A DNA stretch of 60,000 nucleotides. Origin: Hydractinia symbiolongicarpus (Eukaryota > Cnidaria > Hydrozoa > Anthoathecata > Hydractiniidae). Both the position numbers and the translations under genes were made by a program. The stretch is taken from positions 23,745,650-23,805,649 of the forward strand of contig NC_079887.1 in assembly GCF_029227915.1 (NCBI RefSeq), read 5' to 3'. This document shows, one piece after another, positions 25,417 through 36,438 of the stretch (positions are counted from its first letter, which is position 1; every line of letters starts with the position of its first letter). Below the pieces are notes generated by a model. The model was not told the DNA's origin and did not search any database. It saw only the letters and a list, made by a program, of their open reading frames with translations.

Positions 25417-26260
25417 TTATCCTATTCCCCTCCTGTCACGATGTTGAAAGAAGGTTACAGTATTCTGAAGCAAGCTGTCAATACCGGGTTTTGTTTCCGA
25501 TAGTAAAATTAAGTCGTCCGCAACTGCAAGACTATTGACTCTGGTATTGTCCAGTAACGCACCAACTGGTAGCGAATCAAGCAGCTCATCTAGGACTAGG
25601 TTGAACAGAATCGGTGACAAAGCATCGCCCTGCGTTACACCACAAGAATGCTTAACATTTTGACGACGTTTGGCCTGCAAGATTTGTTGTTTCTAGCATC
25701 AGAATAAGCGTCAATGATGTAGACGATGACTTTTTGATCAACGTTGTGCTGAAGCAAAGCTCGTCGAATCGAGTGGACCGACGCCTTATCAAATGCTTTG
25801 GAAAGATCGATTTCAACAAGGTTAAGATTTTTGTGCTGCTTGCGAGCTCTCTGGATTATAGTCTACAACAGGAGGATGTTTCCGGCGCAACCATCTACTG
25901 GAACAAATGCCTTCTCACGAAGGTTGAGATTGATGCTTTTCGATATACGTGCAGCTAGAAGTTTGTGCGGGAGACGAACAAACGTGACGGAGAGAGTGAT
26001 CGGTTGACAATTGCTTGAGTCATCAAGAAATCTGTTCTTTGGGATCAGGATGGTTTCGCTTCGCTTCTGCGACGAAGGCTGTTTCTGCATTCAAGGTACT
26101 ACATTCAAGATGGGTAACAAGTAATCAGCATTCAGGTTTATGAGATGGGAAAGGAGCATATTGTCTCCTCCGGGTGACTTGTTCTTCACTGTTATCAAAC
26201 AGAACCTTAGTTCTTCTCCAAAAATTGGGTATTAGATGTCGCTGCTTTTCTTAGAGGTAA
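25417..26260 (-). pseudogene. R2-like LINE reverse transcriptase fragment
   Basis: Three frames in order on the minus strand give an RT core: ETILIPKNR and PITL with DGCAGNILLL (25863-26090), motif A in EIDLSKAFDKAS near 25800, then motif B GVTQGDALSPILFNLVLDEL and motif C AVADDLILL (25417-25680). The spelling of motif B and the DD box places it with R2/NeSL-type LINEs rather than Jockey or L1. RT copies the element RNA at the nicked target. A segment near 26200 (KSPGGDNML) extends the homology upstream. At least two frame changes and the missing thumb mark it as dead. It lies on the same strand as the array and just upstream of it in reading direction. Confidence 0.85.
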
Positions 26261-26455
26261 CGCAGGGATAATCATCGTCTGGGCTCGCAGAAAAGTACAG
26301 ATTGCCGTAAGTGGAACGAATCGATTCTTCTTATGCAAATACAGTTGCATCTACAGAGTCGCTAAAGATTTTATCGGCCAGGTGTTTTTGGTTTCGTTGA
26401 TACAAATAAACAACATTGACAACCGAATTTCACATTCCACCAAACCGTACCGAAA

Positions 26456-27180
26456 TTCTTTAAATCAAGGATCTGCGAGAAGACCAGGCTTTATTAACAA
26501 AGGCAACACTTGCTATACAAATGCGATCTTGCAAGCTCTGACTGTGTGTCTGTTGTTGTGCTCTCAATGGCCGTCTGAGTCTTCTTGCATCACTCCAATT
26601 TCAAAGGCTGACTATATGTCTAGGGTGACCACCACTTAACCGTGACATGTGATACCTGTTTTTGTTCCTCTTCAAGAGAGGTTACATCAAACATTTTAAC
26701 TCTTCCCACTTCTTTATCCATTTCAACGGGACTCACCCAATTTCCTAAACCCGAGTCACTATCAGGGGAAAATAAATGGCTTTGCCCACAGTGTAATACC
26801 CATCGGGAAAGCACAAAAGAAACATCTTTCAGTCACTGAGGGTCAGTGCTGATTGTGCAGCTCCTTAGATTTTCTGCTGCCTAAAACACTTTTGTCAAAG
26901 ACACCCGTTCAGTCAATTGTTCTTCCGAAAGCGAAAACCCTTTAAATGTCCAGATTTGCTTGGATAATGACATCTCTTTCAACAGCAAGTTTCCTCTAGT
27001 CGCGACCATAAACCATTCAGGTACCATAAAATCTGGACATTACTGGCAAACGTATATGAATCTAAGGACTGGTTACAATGCAACGATAGATCGGTCCAAA
27101 AAATTCACCCATCATCTCTGAATAGTTGCCAGGTCTACGTCCTTTTTTACATCCGTAGGGTAACAAATTGTAACCAAACA
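26456..27180 (+). pseudogene. Ubiquitin-specific protease (USP) domain remnant
   Basis: The Cys box GFINKGNTCYTNAILQAL lies at about 26490-26545. The zinc-ribbon and fingers region follows at 26642-26839 (CDTCFCSSS, ESLSGENKWLCPQC), and the His box FPLVATINHSGT with SGHYW at about 26990-27045. A final VLFYIR lies near 27150. USP enzymes cleave ubiquitin from proteins with a Cys-His-Asp triad. All three landmarks are in the right order, but frames change between them and the segment normally found between Cys box and zinc ribbon is missing. It runs opposite to the R2-like pieces on both sides, so it is an insertion or a cargo gene. A host gene fragment and a transposon-borne protease are both possible. 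Confidence 0.75.
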
Positions 27181-28087
27181 GCAAGGGGTTAGATATTTTG
27201 TTTTGTATTTGGGTGTGACGACCCCACTTATTTACCCAGTCCGGTAGGGAGGTTCAAGTTTTGTCACTGCACTTTCAGGTTGACGATCCTGCTGACCTAA
27301 GTCTGTCATAAGAAGCATTGAAAGGGGGCAAACACTAACTTGTGTTTTCTTAGTGGTTTGACACCCACCCATATTACCCTAGTCACCTTCCAGGCCGGTC
27401 CTTTGGAAAACACAGCAATGATCTGTGTAACGCTGAGTGTTGGGGCCCCGTAACACGTGTAAGGCTACTGCCAGGGTCACAAGTACTGCCACACAAATCG
27501 TTGGCTGCATGATTTACCCTTTCATTCGTTTAGGATTTTTAAATAATTTATCCGTTTCAGGATGGTCAATTTAATGATAAGTTTTACTTATTCCATGTAT
27601 GTTTATTTAATTCGTTTTGAATTGCCTAGTTTAATCGCCGATTTTTTTGTTGTTGTTTTTTTCGTTTTTTTGTCATAAGCTTTATTTGTGTACTCCAAGG
27701 AGGAAAAATTCGTAACATGTGTATCGGATACACCTTGAAATAAGGGGAATGACTATTCAGGTCATTTTGAAATATTATTGTCAAACCAACGACATCGTCT
27801 AAAGACAAGTTTTGTCATCGCACTTCGTGCTTTGTTACTCTTAATCTCTCTCTTCGAATCTGCGTAGACGAATTTTTCTGTGGTATCGAGTGGTGTCAGG
27901 AGGATTTGTAGGCTCGTTTCTTGGCGTAGATGTGGTTGCAAGTAAAAAGTCATCGAAGAACTTCATGACACCCGTTCCGTCGAGAAGGCCAGAGACCATA
28001 AAATCAATGCGTAAATTTTTTTTCGTCATTTTACGCGTATACAGATTTATTCGTTCTGTTCCAGTTTTTAATTGTTTTTATTGCCTT
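27181..28087. other. Unrecognised stretch
   Basis: Short open frames occur on both strands (for example the minus-strand frame 27841-28029, with DFMVSGLLDGTGVMKFFDD) but none has a known motif or splice partner. The plus-strand text just after the USP remnant is more GC-rich than its surroundings. Confidence 0.3.
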
Positions 28088-28384
28088 TATTCTTTTGTCA
28101 TATGTCTCTCGTTTCCCATTCCGCGGGGTTTTTTGTCTTTTGTTTCTTACGTCATTCTAGTCTCTTCTGTTTCATAAGTTGTTTATTCTCAGTCGTTCCC
28201 TGCTTATACATTCCTTTAGGGTAATAATTTTGGAGCCTTTTAATTGACCGATTACTTTTTTACTGTAGAAATGTATATATGCTAGTTACTTTGATATAAT
28301 CTTTTACTTGATAATGTAAATCATTACGAAAAGCTTCGTGAAAATAAATTGTTTCTTAACCAAGTGTTTATTGATTATTGATAC
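28088..28384 (+). repeat. Direct repeat, copy 1 (about 297 bp)
   Basis: It matches 28790-29087 with few changes. It contains an AATAAA inside GAAAATAAATTG near 28342, so it may be the 3' untranslated end of a plus-strand transcript. It has no clear TG..CA ends. Confidence 0.85.
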
Positions 28385-28789
28385 CAGAGTAACGACTCCA
28401 CTTATTACCTGAGTTAAAAACAAAGAATAGCACAGTTGAACAGAAAAGTGGTCAAAGTTAATTTTAGGAAGATAAGGATGTCTAGTTTCTGCTGATGACC
28501 GTCCGCAGACCTCTTCGAGGTGACCCAGCTAGACATTCAGGGTACTTAGGTTCAGAAATATGGGTCGAAACCTACCTGCCCTTGGTTAAAGTTCTGTTCA
28601 TCTTTTCAAATGTGTTGTGTCCTTTTTATTTTTATTTTTTTCTTTATATTTTTTTAATTCCTTGCAAAATGGGAGAATTGTGCTTTTAGAGGCATATTCT
28701 CTAGAGGAGTACCTCTAGCTTGTTTCCAAAGACCTAACAGGTTGAGTTCATCATTGCGGTGGCTTGCCACCTCTTTGTAAATTATTTTT
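28385..28789. other. Spacer between the two direct repeats
   Basis: No gene is recognised in these 405 bp. A 64-codon plus-strand frame at 28495-28689 has no known motif. Confidence 0.4.
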
Positions 28790-29087
28790 TTATTCTTTTG
28801 TCATATGTCTCTCGTTTTCCCATTCTGCAGGGTTTTTTGTCGTTTGTTTCTTACGTCATTCTAGTTTCTTCTGTTTCATAAGTTGTTTATTCTCAGTCGT
28901 TCCCTGCTTATACATTCCTTTAGGGTAATAATTTTAGAGCCTTTTAATTGACCGATTACTTTTTCACTGTAGAAATGTATATATGCTAGTTGATTTGAAA
29001 TAATCTTTTACTTGATAATGTAAATGATTACAAGCTTCGTGAAAATAAATTGTTTTTTAACCAAGTGTTTTTATTGGTTATTGATAC
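28790..29087 (+). repeat. Direct repeat, copy 2 (about 298 bp)
   Basis: This is the second copy, offset 702-703 bp from the first, with the same AATAAA-like signal near 29043. The pair could be short terminal repeats around the 405-bp spacer, or two 3' tails of one element family. Confidence 0.85.
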
Positions 29088-29099
29088 TTATTTTTGGCT

Positions 29100-29665
29100 C
29101 TAGACTTACACATAAAATCAAGTTGTGGGTCGCACGAGGATGTATCTCGGATTGCAGCAATTAAGTGCTCAGCTGAATCACGCGTTGCAGGTACGAATTC
29201 AGGACCATCGGCGTTTAGATGTTGTTGAGTGGCTGCCGGAGTTTAATCGATATTGAGTTTCTAAATATCTACCGCGCTTCAAAGTTCTTAGAGGATTCGC
29301 TTTACTAAGCATTTTTACTTCTAGCCCCTTTGATGCTTTTCAGCGATCAACCAGGTAACAATTCCAATAGGGCTTGGTTGATGTATTTAGTATTGGTGGA
29401 AGGTTTGACTCCATTGTTGCAAGAAGTGTAAGCTTTTCGGAAGACCAACGTTGCTTTGCTCGAATAGTCGGCTTGGTTGCTTCAAATTGGTGTGGGTGTT
29501 TCCTCTGCTGATGAACACCCAAACTAGATTTAGTTTGGCAGCGGAAGTCACGATACGAGTAGGTTCGTCGACATCTGTCGGAGCAGGAACCGCAGCAATC
29601 GTACATCGTGCGAAATGTGTGCTGACGCTACGAATTGATGCAAAAGGTTTAAACATTTCAATCAT
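29100..29665 (-). pseudogene. N-terminal region of an R2-like LINE (zinc finger plus Myb-like)
   Basis: On the minus strand, SSLGVHQQRKHPHQF looks like a C2H2 finger tail. It is followed by a Myb-like stretch QRWSSEKLTLLATMES and then LPGRSLKSIKGARSK. This order (finger, Myb, IKG motif) is typical of the DNA-binding N-terminus of R2-superclade proteins, which select the insertion site. The pieces lie in more than one frame. It is collinear, on the same strand, with the RT (25417-26260) and endonuclease (array), so all may descend from one element family separated by later insertions. Confidence 0.65.
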
Positions 29666-29699
29666 CTGTACGACAAAACAGCAGGTGAACGGCGATCTT

Positions 29700-31479
29700 T
29701 AGCGTGACGTTACCAACTCTTGTGGTCTTGCAGTTGTTCGTGCATAAAGGTGTCTTATACGAGAAAATGATTTGTTGCCAGAACCGTATTAGAAATATCC
29801 ATTTCCGTTCTGGGTGAATTGCCGTTTTGGAGTACCGGGTTTCTATTCATATTATTTGTAGCAACGAGAAGTATTTTCAGAGCAGCCTAGAATGAAATCC
29901 CTTCGAAGGTAAAGATGGGCGATTAACCGTTACAGGTTGCGATTGACCAATATAAATGTCTTACATTGACTGTGCCCATCTGTCGAACATCTGTACACCT
30001 ACAATGATATAGCAGCGTAAGATAACGAACATTGCTACTTGGTTTACTGTTAAAATTACCTTACATAACGAGCTACTTACTTTAGGTGATTAGAACGGAT
30101 ATTAAATTCATCCTAACCTTTCGGTAAGCTTGCAGAAATTTTTTGATACAGGCTTTGCCGATGTGCCATGGGTCAAACTGGTGTATAATGGTTTTAAATC
30201 GCTCCTCTGATTTCATTGGTTATTCAATTGACGCGTATCTGTCTGTCGAAATCAACCTGATAGGTAGTTTATGTGTTAATGAATATTAACAATGCAACGA
30301 ATAAATCCTTCTCCATTGCCAATAAATAAAGGAAAAAAATCAAAAACGTGCACATTCAAATTTATAAGATAATAAACTTGCCTCGACATGCACGATTTTC
30401 AAGTTCAATACTTTATTTTTTGTTATATTCATAGGTGATATAGGTAGCGTTGTGTGCAGGGGAATGCCAGTGGCAAGGATCTTTTACTCTCCCTATTTTC
30501 GAAATTTCTTCTTTTAATTTTTTCACGCAGCGTGATCGATCTCAGCATAACCTTGCAACAAGGAAAATTTTGGATTATTTCGGAAACTTTAGAGGGTATA
30601 ACATCTACATAGCCATAATCACCTGTCTTTAGACAAGTATTATCATTACAGCTTGTTGTTTTGTCACCTCATTATCATATAATTTTCCCGTATTCATAAT
30701 TCCGGATTTGCTCAGAAATTTTGAGGTTTAACAATTTGGCATCTTCTCGAAAATCGATTGCAGATGTAAGTAGGAGGTCCTCCATACCTTTTGATCCAGT
30801 TCACATTGGTTGAGATGACCCTTCCTACTTGCATCAGTTAAAAATATAATTAAAATTTTCTTTTAGATTTCGGTACTTCGCAGGAGTCTGGGAATAATTT
30901 ATGAAATAAAATCCTTATTTCAACGATTGATAAACATATAAGAACAATATTTCGTTACGTGTATTTTTTTAATAAGCTAGAATGTGTGAAGTTTCTGAAA
31001 CACTAAAATCCTTAAAGTAAAAGCCGTCGCCAATTCCTTAGCGAAACTTTACCTAATTAAAGTATAAGGATTTAAAAATTTTACAGGATTGCACAGTTTT
31101 AGTCACCTTGAGTAAAATTAAGTTAAGTGTCAATTGGCTTCCTGTTCTCTTTGCTTCGAATGTTTTCGACCTATCGAGAAGGGTTCCACATTTATTTCAA
31201 AGTCTAGAAAGCAGTTTTAAACAACAAAAATCTCCGTTGAAGATGAATAGGTGTGTCACTAGTAAACTAGTGGTGTATTAGTCATCACCTTATGGATTTT
31301 CTTCTTTCAACGCGTAGTCAGTATTAGCCGTTGCTGTTCTGAAAAAAGATAATTACAATTCAACTGGTATATGTTTTCTTCATTTATTTTAATTTGTCAT
31401 CATCGTCTGATTGCCTGAATCTATAACCATAAAAAGTTTAACGTTTACAATGCGGGATGTTGTGCGCAATTCATACTGT
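29700..31479. other. No recognised gene
   Basis: AT-rich sequence with only short unsupported frames. The stretch near 30590-30680 resembles 34550-34640 (see findings). Confidence 0.4.
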
Positions 31480-31860
31480 TTACAAACCAGTCTTATTAAT
31501 TTGACCCCCTTGAACATATGTATCCATAGTTATTGAAGACCAATCTGGTGTTTGTGTTTGAGCGTCAGCAGCTAAACGAACATCTTTATATTGTGTGGAA
31601 TCATCCCGTGCTTGAACAACAGCTTGACCACCAATGGAATTTTTCAATAGCCAACGAGTAACCTGATCTACTTGAACATTTGAATCCATAGTTATTGGAG
31701 ACCAATCTGGTGTGTGTGTTTGATGTCAGCAGCCAAGCACTTCGTTTGGCACGAGACGTGCGAAAATCTTTTTATTGTGTTAAATCATTCCGTGTCTGGA
31801 CATCAGCTTAACAACCAATGGAATATGTTCGGCTTTTAATAATAATAGCCGACGAATTAA
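31480..31860 (-). repeat. Two-copy coding-like tandem repeat (period about 157 bp)
   Basis: The phrase CCATAGTTATTGAAGACC near 31527 returns as CCATAGTTATTGGAGACC near 31686, and the following 100 bp also match imperfectly. On the minus strand the better copy is open (69 codons, with NSIGGQAVVQARDDSTQYKD) while the other has indels. A protein repeat of about 52 residues is implied. The family is not recognised. Confidence 0.55.
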
Positions 31861-31869
31861 CATATTCAT

Positions 31870-33560
31870 ATTGTTGAGGCACTTCTTCCAAAGCTTGATT
31901 CACAATGCCCCCACTCACCTCCCTAACGTCCTTTTCATATATTTTTTAACTTTTGGTTTTTCCTTAAACAAAAAATGGAAGGGATAGACCCAGGTTAAAG
32001 TAATGCTTTTTCCTCCTCCCTGTGTAAAACAATTCTTTCTGAATTTCCAGGAAGGGTCGAAACAATTTTCTTCATAATTATCTCAGCTAACGTATAATCT
32101 GGACAGTAAGCTTGTTCGATTAATCAAATTATTCCAACCTGATTTTATTTTTGGATCCTTGGACAGGGAGAAAAAGCTTTTGTACTGGTTTTTCCTACTG
32201 TTTTTAGAGCAATTCAAAACAGCGCACCGCAACATTATTCTACCTCTCAACCTTATTGAGTGTGCGATCTGAGTCTAGTCTCTCTGTGGCGGGGAACAGT
32301 AGTAAGTTCTAGTAAAGGATTGATTTGTTGGCTTTAAAGTAGGTCTTCGTGCTTTTCGATCTCTTTATCCGCCAAACTGTCCGCTTCCTTGTCGAATTTC
32401 TCCATAACGTTTTGACAAAAGTTCAGTCATAGAATATATCGAGCTTGCAGTTCATGGAAGCACGTTCATGAGATCTGGAGAAAGGTAAGAAAGTTTTAGA
32501 TTCTCGAAAAAGCCAATAGCCATATCGTTGAAAGTACGGTTGACCAATCTGAACCTGAAAAGCAAGCAAGAAAGAGGATTTCAAATGATTTTGCTACAGT
32601 ATAGGGATAAAATCACTGATCGATTTCAACAATCACTCAAACGGATTAATGCACCGTGTGTTGTGGTAAATACATTAGGAAATGGGAAATCCGTACTGCT
32701 GTCATTAATAGCTCCAGTTGATAAATCCCTAAAGAGCAAGGTGTTTAATACATATATTTGTTGATTATAATTTGAATAGCGATTACTCAAAATAAAAATA
32801 AAAATGTATATAATAATGAAAATACTTTGTTTCATTAATCAATACTTTATTGCGATTATTTAAAATATGAAGAAAGATATTATTACCTGCTGCCACGTGT
32901 GTAAGTTTTGCCTTTGTTTCAAAAATGAAAACATGAAAATTCTCTTAGTCACCGGAATAATTCTCGTATTCTTAAAACATCTTCATAGCGTTTTCTAATG
33001 ATTGACGATGTATACTGCAGAACGACGCCATAATTTTTTTAGTGCGCTACTTCTCTGCTAATTTAGGAGCTAGGGAGTTGCCTATAAAAAAGTTGCCTAT
33101 ATTTTCTAAATCCGAGGACACAAAAATGAAAACTAGACTCGCCACTACACATGTAACAAAATAGTCTTTTTCTAATTCGCGTCGTTAGTGTCATTTTAAT
33201 TAGAACAAGAATGAGAAAAAAGTAAAAATGTTTTCCCAGTAGACGGTTTAACTGCGTAAGTCCATATTGTATTAAGGATGACCGAATATCCGTTGCGGAT
33301 TGATACACAAGCTCTGTATTGAGATAATATATAGTTAATTTTGTTAAGTACTGAAGCAATCACGTAGCCGGCGTTAGTCCTGCACAAAATTCGAAATATC
33401 TTTGCGCGAAATATTCGACAAATCTGCATCATTTTTTTAACATTAGGTGGTACAACCCAGCCAAAGTTTCATCTTTTTCAGAATTAATTGATGTTTTAGC
33501 CAACACTGTAAAAAAACAACCAAAGCGAAAGAAAAATGAATCAAGTAACACCCGACCGGT
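31870..33560. other. No recognised gene
   Basis: AT-rich. The plus-strand frame 32528-32764 (78 codons) and minus-strand frames at 33063-33432 show no known motif. Nothing here can be supported as a gene. Confidence 0.4.
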
Positions 33561-33578
33561 TGAAGTTTTTTTCCTTGC

Positions 33579-33685
33579 AAAATTGAACGAATGATAATGT
33601 AGTTTGATAGCACTTACTATCCCCCCCCCCCTGTTAACTGCTATCAGTTACTCTCCCCGTATTACATTATCATTCGTTCAATTTT
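33579..33685. repeat. Perfect 23-bp inverted repeat with a C-run loop
   Basis: Arms 33579-33601 and 33663-33685 are exact complements (core TTGAACGAATGATAATG). The 61-nt loop holds a C12 tract and a further short pairing (TTGATAGCA with TGCTATCAG). It could be a small foldback element or a structured RNA. Confidence 0.9.
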
Positions 33686-33954
33686 TCAATTACTCTCGCC
33701 CATTGTTTCCGTCCTCTGACGAGATTCTATATGAGATTTCAAAGCCCAAAAGTAATTTTCGTCGACTGTATCCAACCAAACTAATTTGGCTGAAAGTTAT
33801 ACGAAAAAACTGTAGGTACTTCCATGGTACATTCGAAAGAAAAATATTATTTGCTAGCTATATACTATATTTACAACAATATACCAAAGATATAGACTAC
33901 AAAGTTTTGTTAAGAAGATTGTTTATTGGCTTTTCAAAGTTCTCGTTAATTCTT

Positions 33955-34150
33955 ATGTGAAAATGCGTCTGGAATATGTTTGCATTTAACCAACCTGCCG
34001 CTCTACTGATCTCTGTTAACGAGAGTCCTGTGCTTGCTGCTGCTGACGTTGCAGCTGATCTGGTTGAGTGCCAGACAAAGTGACGGTATCGATTCCAGCC
34101 GACTTCAAAAACTTGTAAACGTATCTAGATATTGAGCGAGATGTTACAGC
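33955..34150 (-). pseudogene. DIRS tyrosine recombinase C-terminal fragment
   Basis: KPHKAVTSRSISRYVYKFLK with SAGID leads, after a frame change, to HSTRSAATSAAAS and then AAGWLNANIFQTHFH. HSTR is the HxxR box and AGW precedes the nucleophile. The usual Tyr of FY is His here, so strand cleavage would be lost. Confidence 0.75.
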
Positions 34151-34189
34151 TTTATGTGGCTTCGCATAGCTTAGACATTAAAAGAATTA

Positions 34190-34345
34190 TTGATTGAGAA
34201 TAAATCATCAATATAATCTGCAATGATTTTTTTCTGTTGACGTAAAGAAGATAAAGGGACTTTAAAGTAAATTTTCTATGGCCTGGGGAAACCCATTTGG
34301 CAGAGCTGTATACGTGTAAAGCTACAGCCAAGTTCACAAGTCCTG
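34190..34345 (-). pseudogene. DIRS RT fragment with YIDD box
   Basis: YTALPNGFP is followed by LSSLRQQKKIIADYIDDL, the motif B-C region of DIRS RT. A stop lies between the two parts. Confidence 0.7.
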
Positions 34346-34669
34346 GCGCATAGGTAGTTGTTTGCCCCCTTTTTATAGTTTTTATTTATTTGTATATATA
34401 TTCGTTTTATGTCAATATATGTTGTTTTTTTGTTTTGTTGTTGCAATATTTGTATTGTCCAGAGGGTTGCTTTTTCAATTAACTTGGTTGTACAGACCAT
34501 CCTTGTAAAAGGGAGATCTTGCTTTGCATAGAGATCTTTAGAGGGTTTAACCTCTACCACTTAGAATAAGAGTCATTAGACTAGTCGAATCACTACAGCT
34601 TGCTGTTTTGTTATCTCATAATCATTGATACAAAATGCCTTTATGTTCACATTTGAAATATTTTTGATC

Positions 34670-35170
34670 CTCCTCTGCAATTAGTACAAAGTTAGTAAGC
34701 ATCCTTGATGTCAATTTTGACCATAAAAGCAGTCTTTCTTCATTACTGAATATATGGTTTCCGTTTTAAACTGATGAAACTCAACAGATTTGTTTAAAGC
34801 TTTTAAGTTTAGAATTAATCGAAAACCATCCGATTTTTCTCTTAGAAAAATGGGCGAAGTAACTTCATTATGCTCAGGAATTACCTGAACTAATACCCCC
34901 TTCTTCATTAACTTAGTGATCTCATTTGAGATAATGTCACTGTATTTAGAAGATATAGGGTAAGTAATATTTAATCACGTGCAGAGTTTTCAGGCTCCAA
35001 AAACTCTACGTGCAAACCAGATACAGTTGTCAAAATTTCTGTATCAGAAGTGTAATTCTTCCAAACGTCAATATAATGCCTTATACACCCAGCTTGGAAA
35101 CCATTTACTCTGCCTGTAAGATAGTGCTTAAGTTCTTCTAATGATAACAAAAATAAATCAATGCTACTTA
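34670..35170 (-). pseudogene. DIRS RT fingers and motif A fragment
   Basis: The frame 34711-34908 has EVTSPIFLREKSDGFRLILN and LKALN, typical of DIRS RT fingers. The motif A KIDIKDAY follows in the next frame near 34700, just before a TAA. Upstream text to 35170 is coding-like but broken. Confidence 0.75.
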
Positions 35171-35203
35171 CACCTTGCCTTTTCAGTTCTTGTTGCCCCT
35201 CCT

Positions 35204-36250
35204 CTAGGTCTTCAAGGAGGGCCTCTTGTTTTTTGACTGTGCATAACTTTGTTGACCTGGTTTTTGGTTGAACCGATGGTCCCTAGAGCTGTAGCTACTA
35301 CCTCCACGACCTCTGAAATGTGAACTTCTTCTACCTCTATGGCTTGATCCTGTGTCTGGATGGTGGTACCTGTAACCAGACCCACCAGCACATTGCTTCA
35401 GTTTTGGGGATTCCAGGGTCTTCTCACTTTCTTGGAGTTCCTTTGTTCTTTTCTCCAGGTTATCCCCAAATAGTGTCACACCTTCCTCTTGTACATCCTT
35501 GACTATTTTTTGCATGGATGTTGATATTGAGGGTTTAAAAAGTTCCCTACGATATTAGTTGATGCCCTGGTTGGTGTGCCCTGCTAACGCCATCAACTCA
35601 CGCAGCGTAGATAGGACACACCGGTAATCAATTTTTTCGTCTGACTTAGCAGAATTGGACAAAGCCTCAGCTGCACGAAGTACACATACTTGACTTTTAA
35701 TTAAGGACTGCTGGATGGCCTGCATTTTTATGTCCTCACTACGGCATTTCGATTGTGCCCATATGATTTTATTTCATGGTTTTAAACGCATGAACTGGCA
35801 GTTTATTGGATTTTTATGATCCTGCAACTTACCCCTCAGCTTTTCTTGGTCCAGCTTCTTCAGCCACATGACTTTGGTTGTTGACATGAGGGGTGAGATG
35901 ATTTCTGTTCACCACTCTTTATTATCCTTATAATCATCCATCAACTCACCCCACAGTTCTTGGCCATTATCTGTGGTGTTGCTTGAAGGGTGTTGCTTCT
36001 TTGCGGGTTTGTCTAATGAATCCATTAAATTTTCAAGATTATTAGAAGCTGTCATGCTTACTTTGTCTTCATTTGAGGCTCGTAAAACTTCCTCAATTTT
36101 GAGTTTTTGTTGGTTAATGAGGTCACGTAAGTCTTGGTTTGGGGAAATTTCACTGTCACTTAACAACAAAGATTCCTCCTCTCTCCCTGCAGCTGAATTT
36201 TCAACACTCGCAGGTAAACTGTGTTGAGAAGCAGAATTATCTGTGTTTTG
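35204..36250 (-). pseudogene. DIRS gag-like region
   Basis: The frame 35909-36169 is acidic and helical (LRDLINQQKLKIEEVLRAS), and 35204-35515 ends in an Arg/Gly/Ser-rich tail (RGRRSSHFRGRGGSSYSS) suited to RNA binding. Between them, broken frames carry LRAAEALSNSAKSDEKIDYR, a pattern seen in DIRS gag proteins. Stops and shifts near 35530 and 35900 break the gene. The assignment is by style and position, not by a strict motif. Confidence 0.55.
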
Positions 36251-36398
36251 TCACTAAGACGTTTGATATTTTTCGCCAAATTGTTTGAAAGTAAATTAAG
36301 TGATGCGGCCAGCGACGTGGTCAGATTATTTAAAAATATATTCTGTCTTTTTTCTGCTCTGCGAAGAAATTAGACGATCTATCTGTATCCGTAACAAC

Positions 36399-36438
36399 TT
36401 CATTGCTGTTACCATTATTTAATGGTAACAGCAATGAA
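36399..36438. repeat. Perfect hairpin, 18-bp arms and 4-nt loop
   Basis: TTCATTGCTGTTACCATT (36399-36416) pairs exactly with 36421-36438 around ATTT. A G run follows near 36461. It lies in the presumed 5' region of the DIRS element. Confidence 0.92.

Larger units (their letters stand above)
33955..36250 (-). mobile_element. Decayed DIRS-like retrotransposon
   Basis: Three parts occur in DIRS order on the minus strand: a gag-like region (35204-36250), RT pieces (34670-35170 and 34190-34345) and a tyrosine recombinase tail (33955-34150). DIRS elements use RT plus a tyrosine recombinase instead of a DDE integrase. Frames change many times, and about 325 bp of unrelated sequence (34346-34670) splits the RT. 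Most of the region between RT and recombinase is missing. The terminal repeats were not found. Confidence 0.75.

Noticed and set aside
31256-31271. Palindrome CACTAGTAAACTAGTG
   Set aside because: Short, and of a length expected occasionally in AT-rich DNA; no partner feature.
32528-32764. 78-codon plus-strand frame
   Set aside because: It reads smoothly but matches no family and has no context; not strong enough to list as a gene.
33604-33960. 118-codon plus-strand frame
   Set aside because: It starts in the hairpin loop, has no motif and ends where the DIRS recombinase remnant begins on the other strand.
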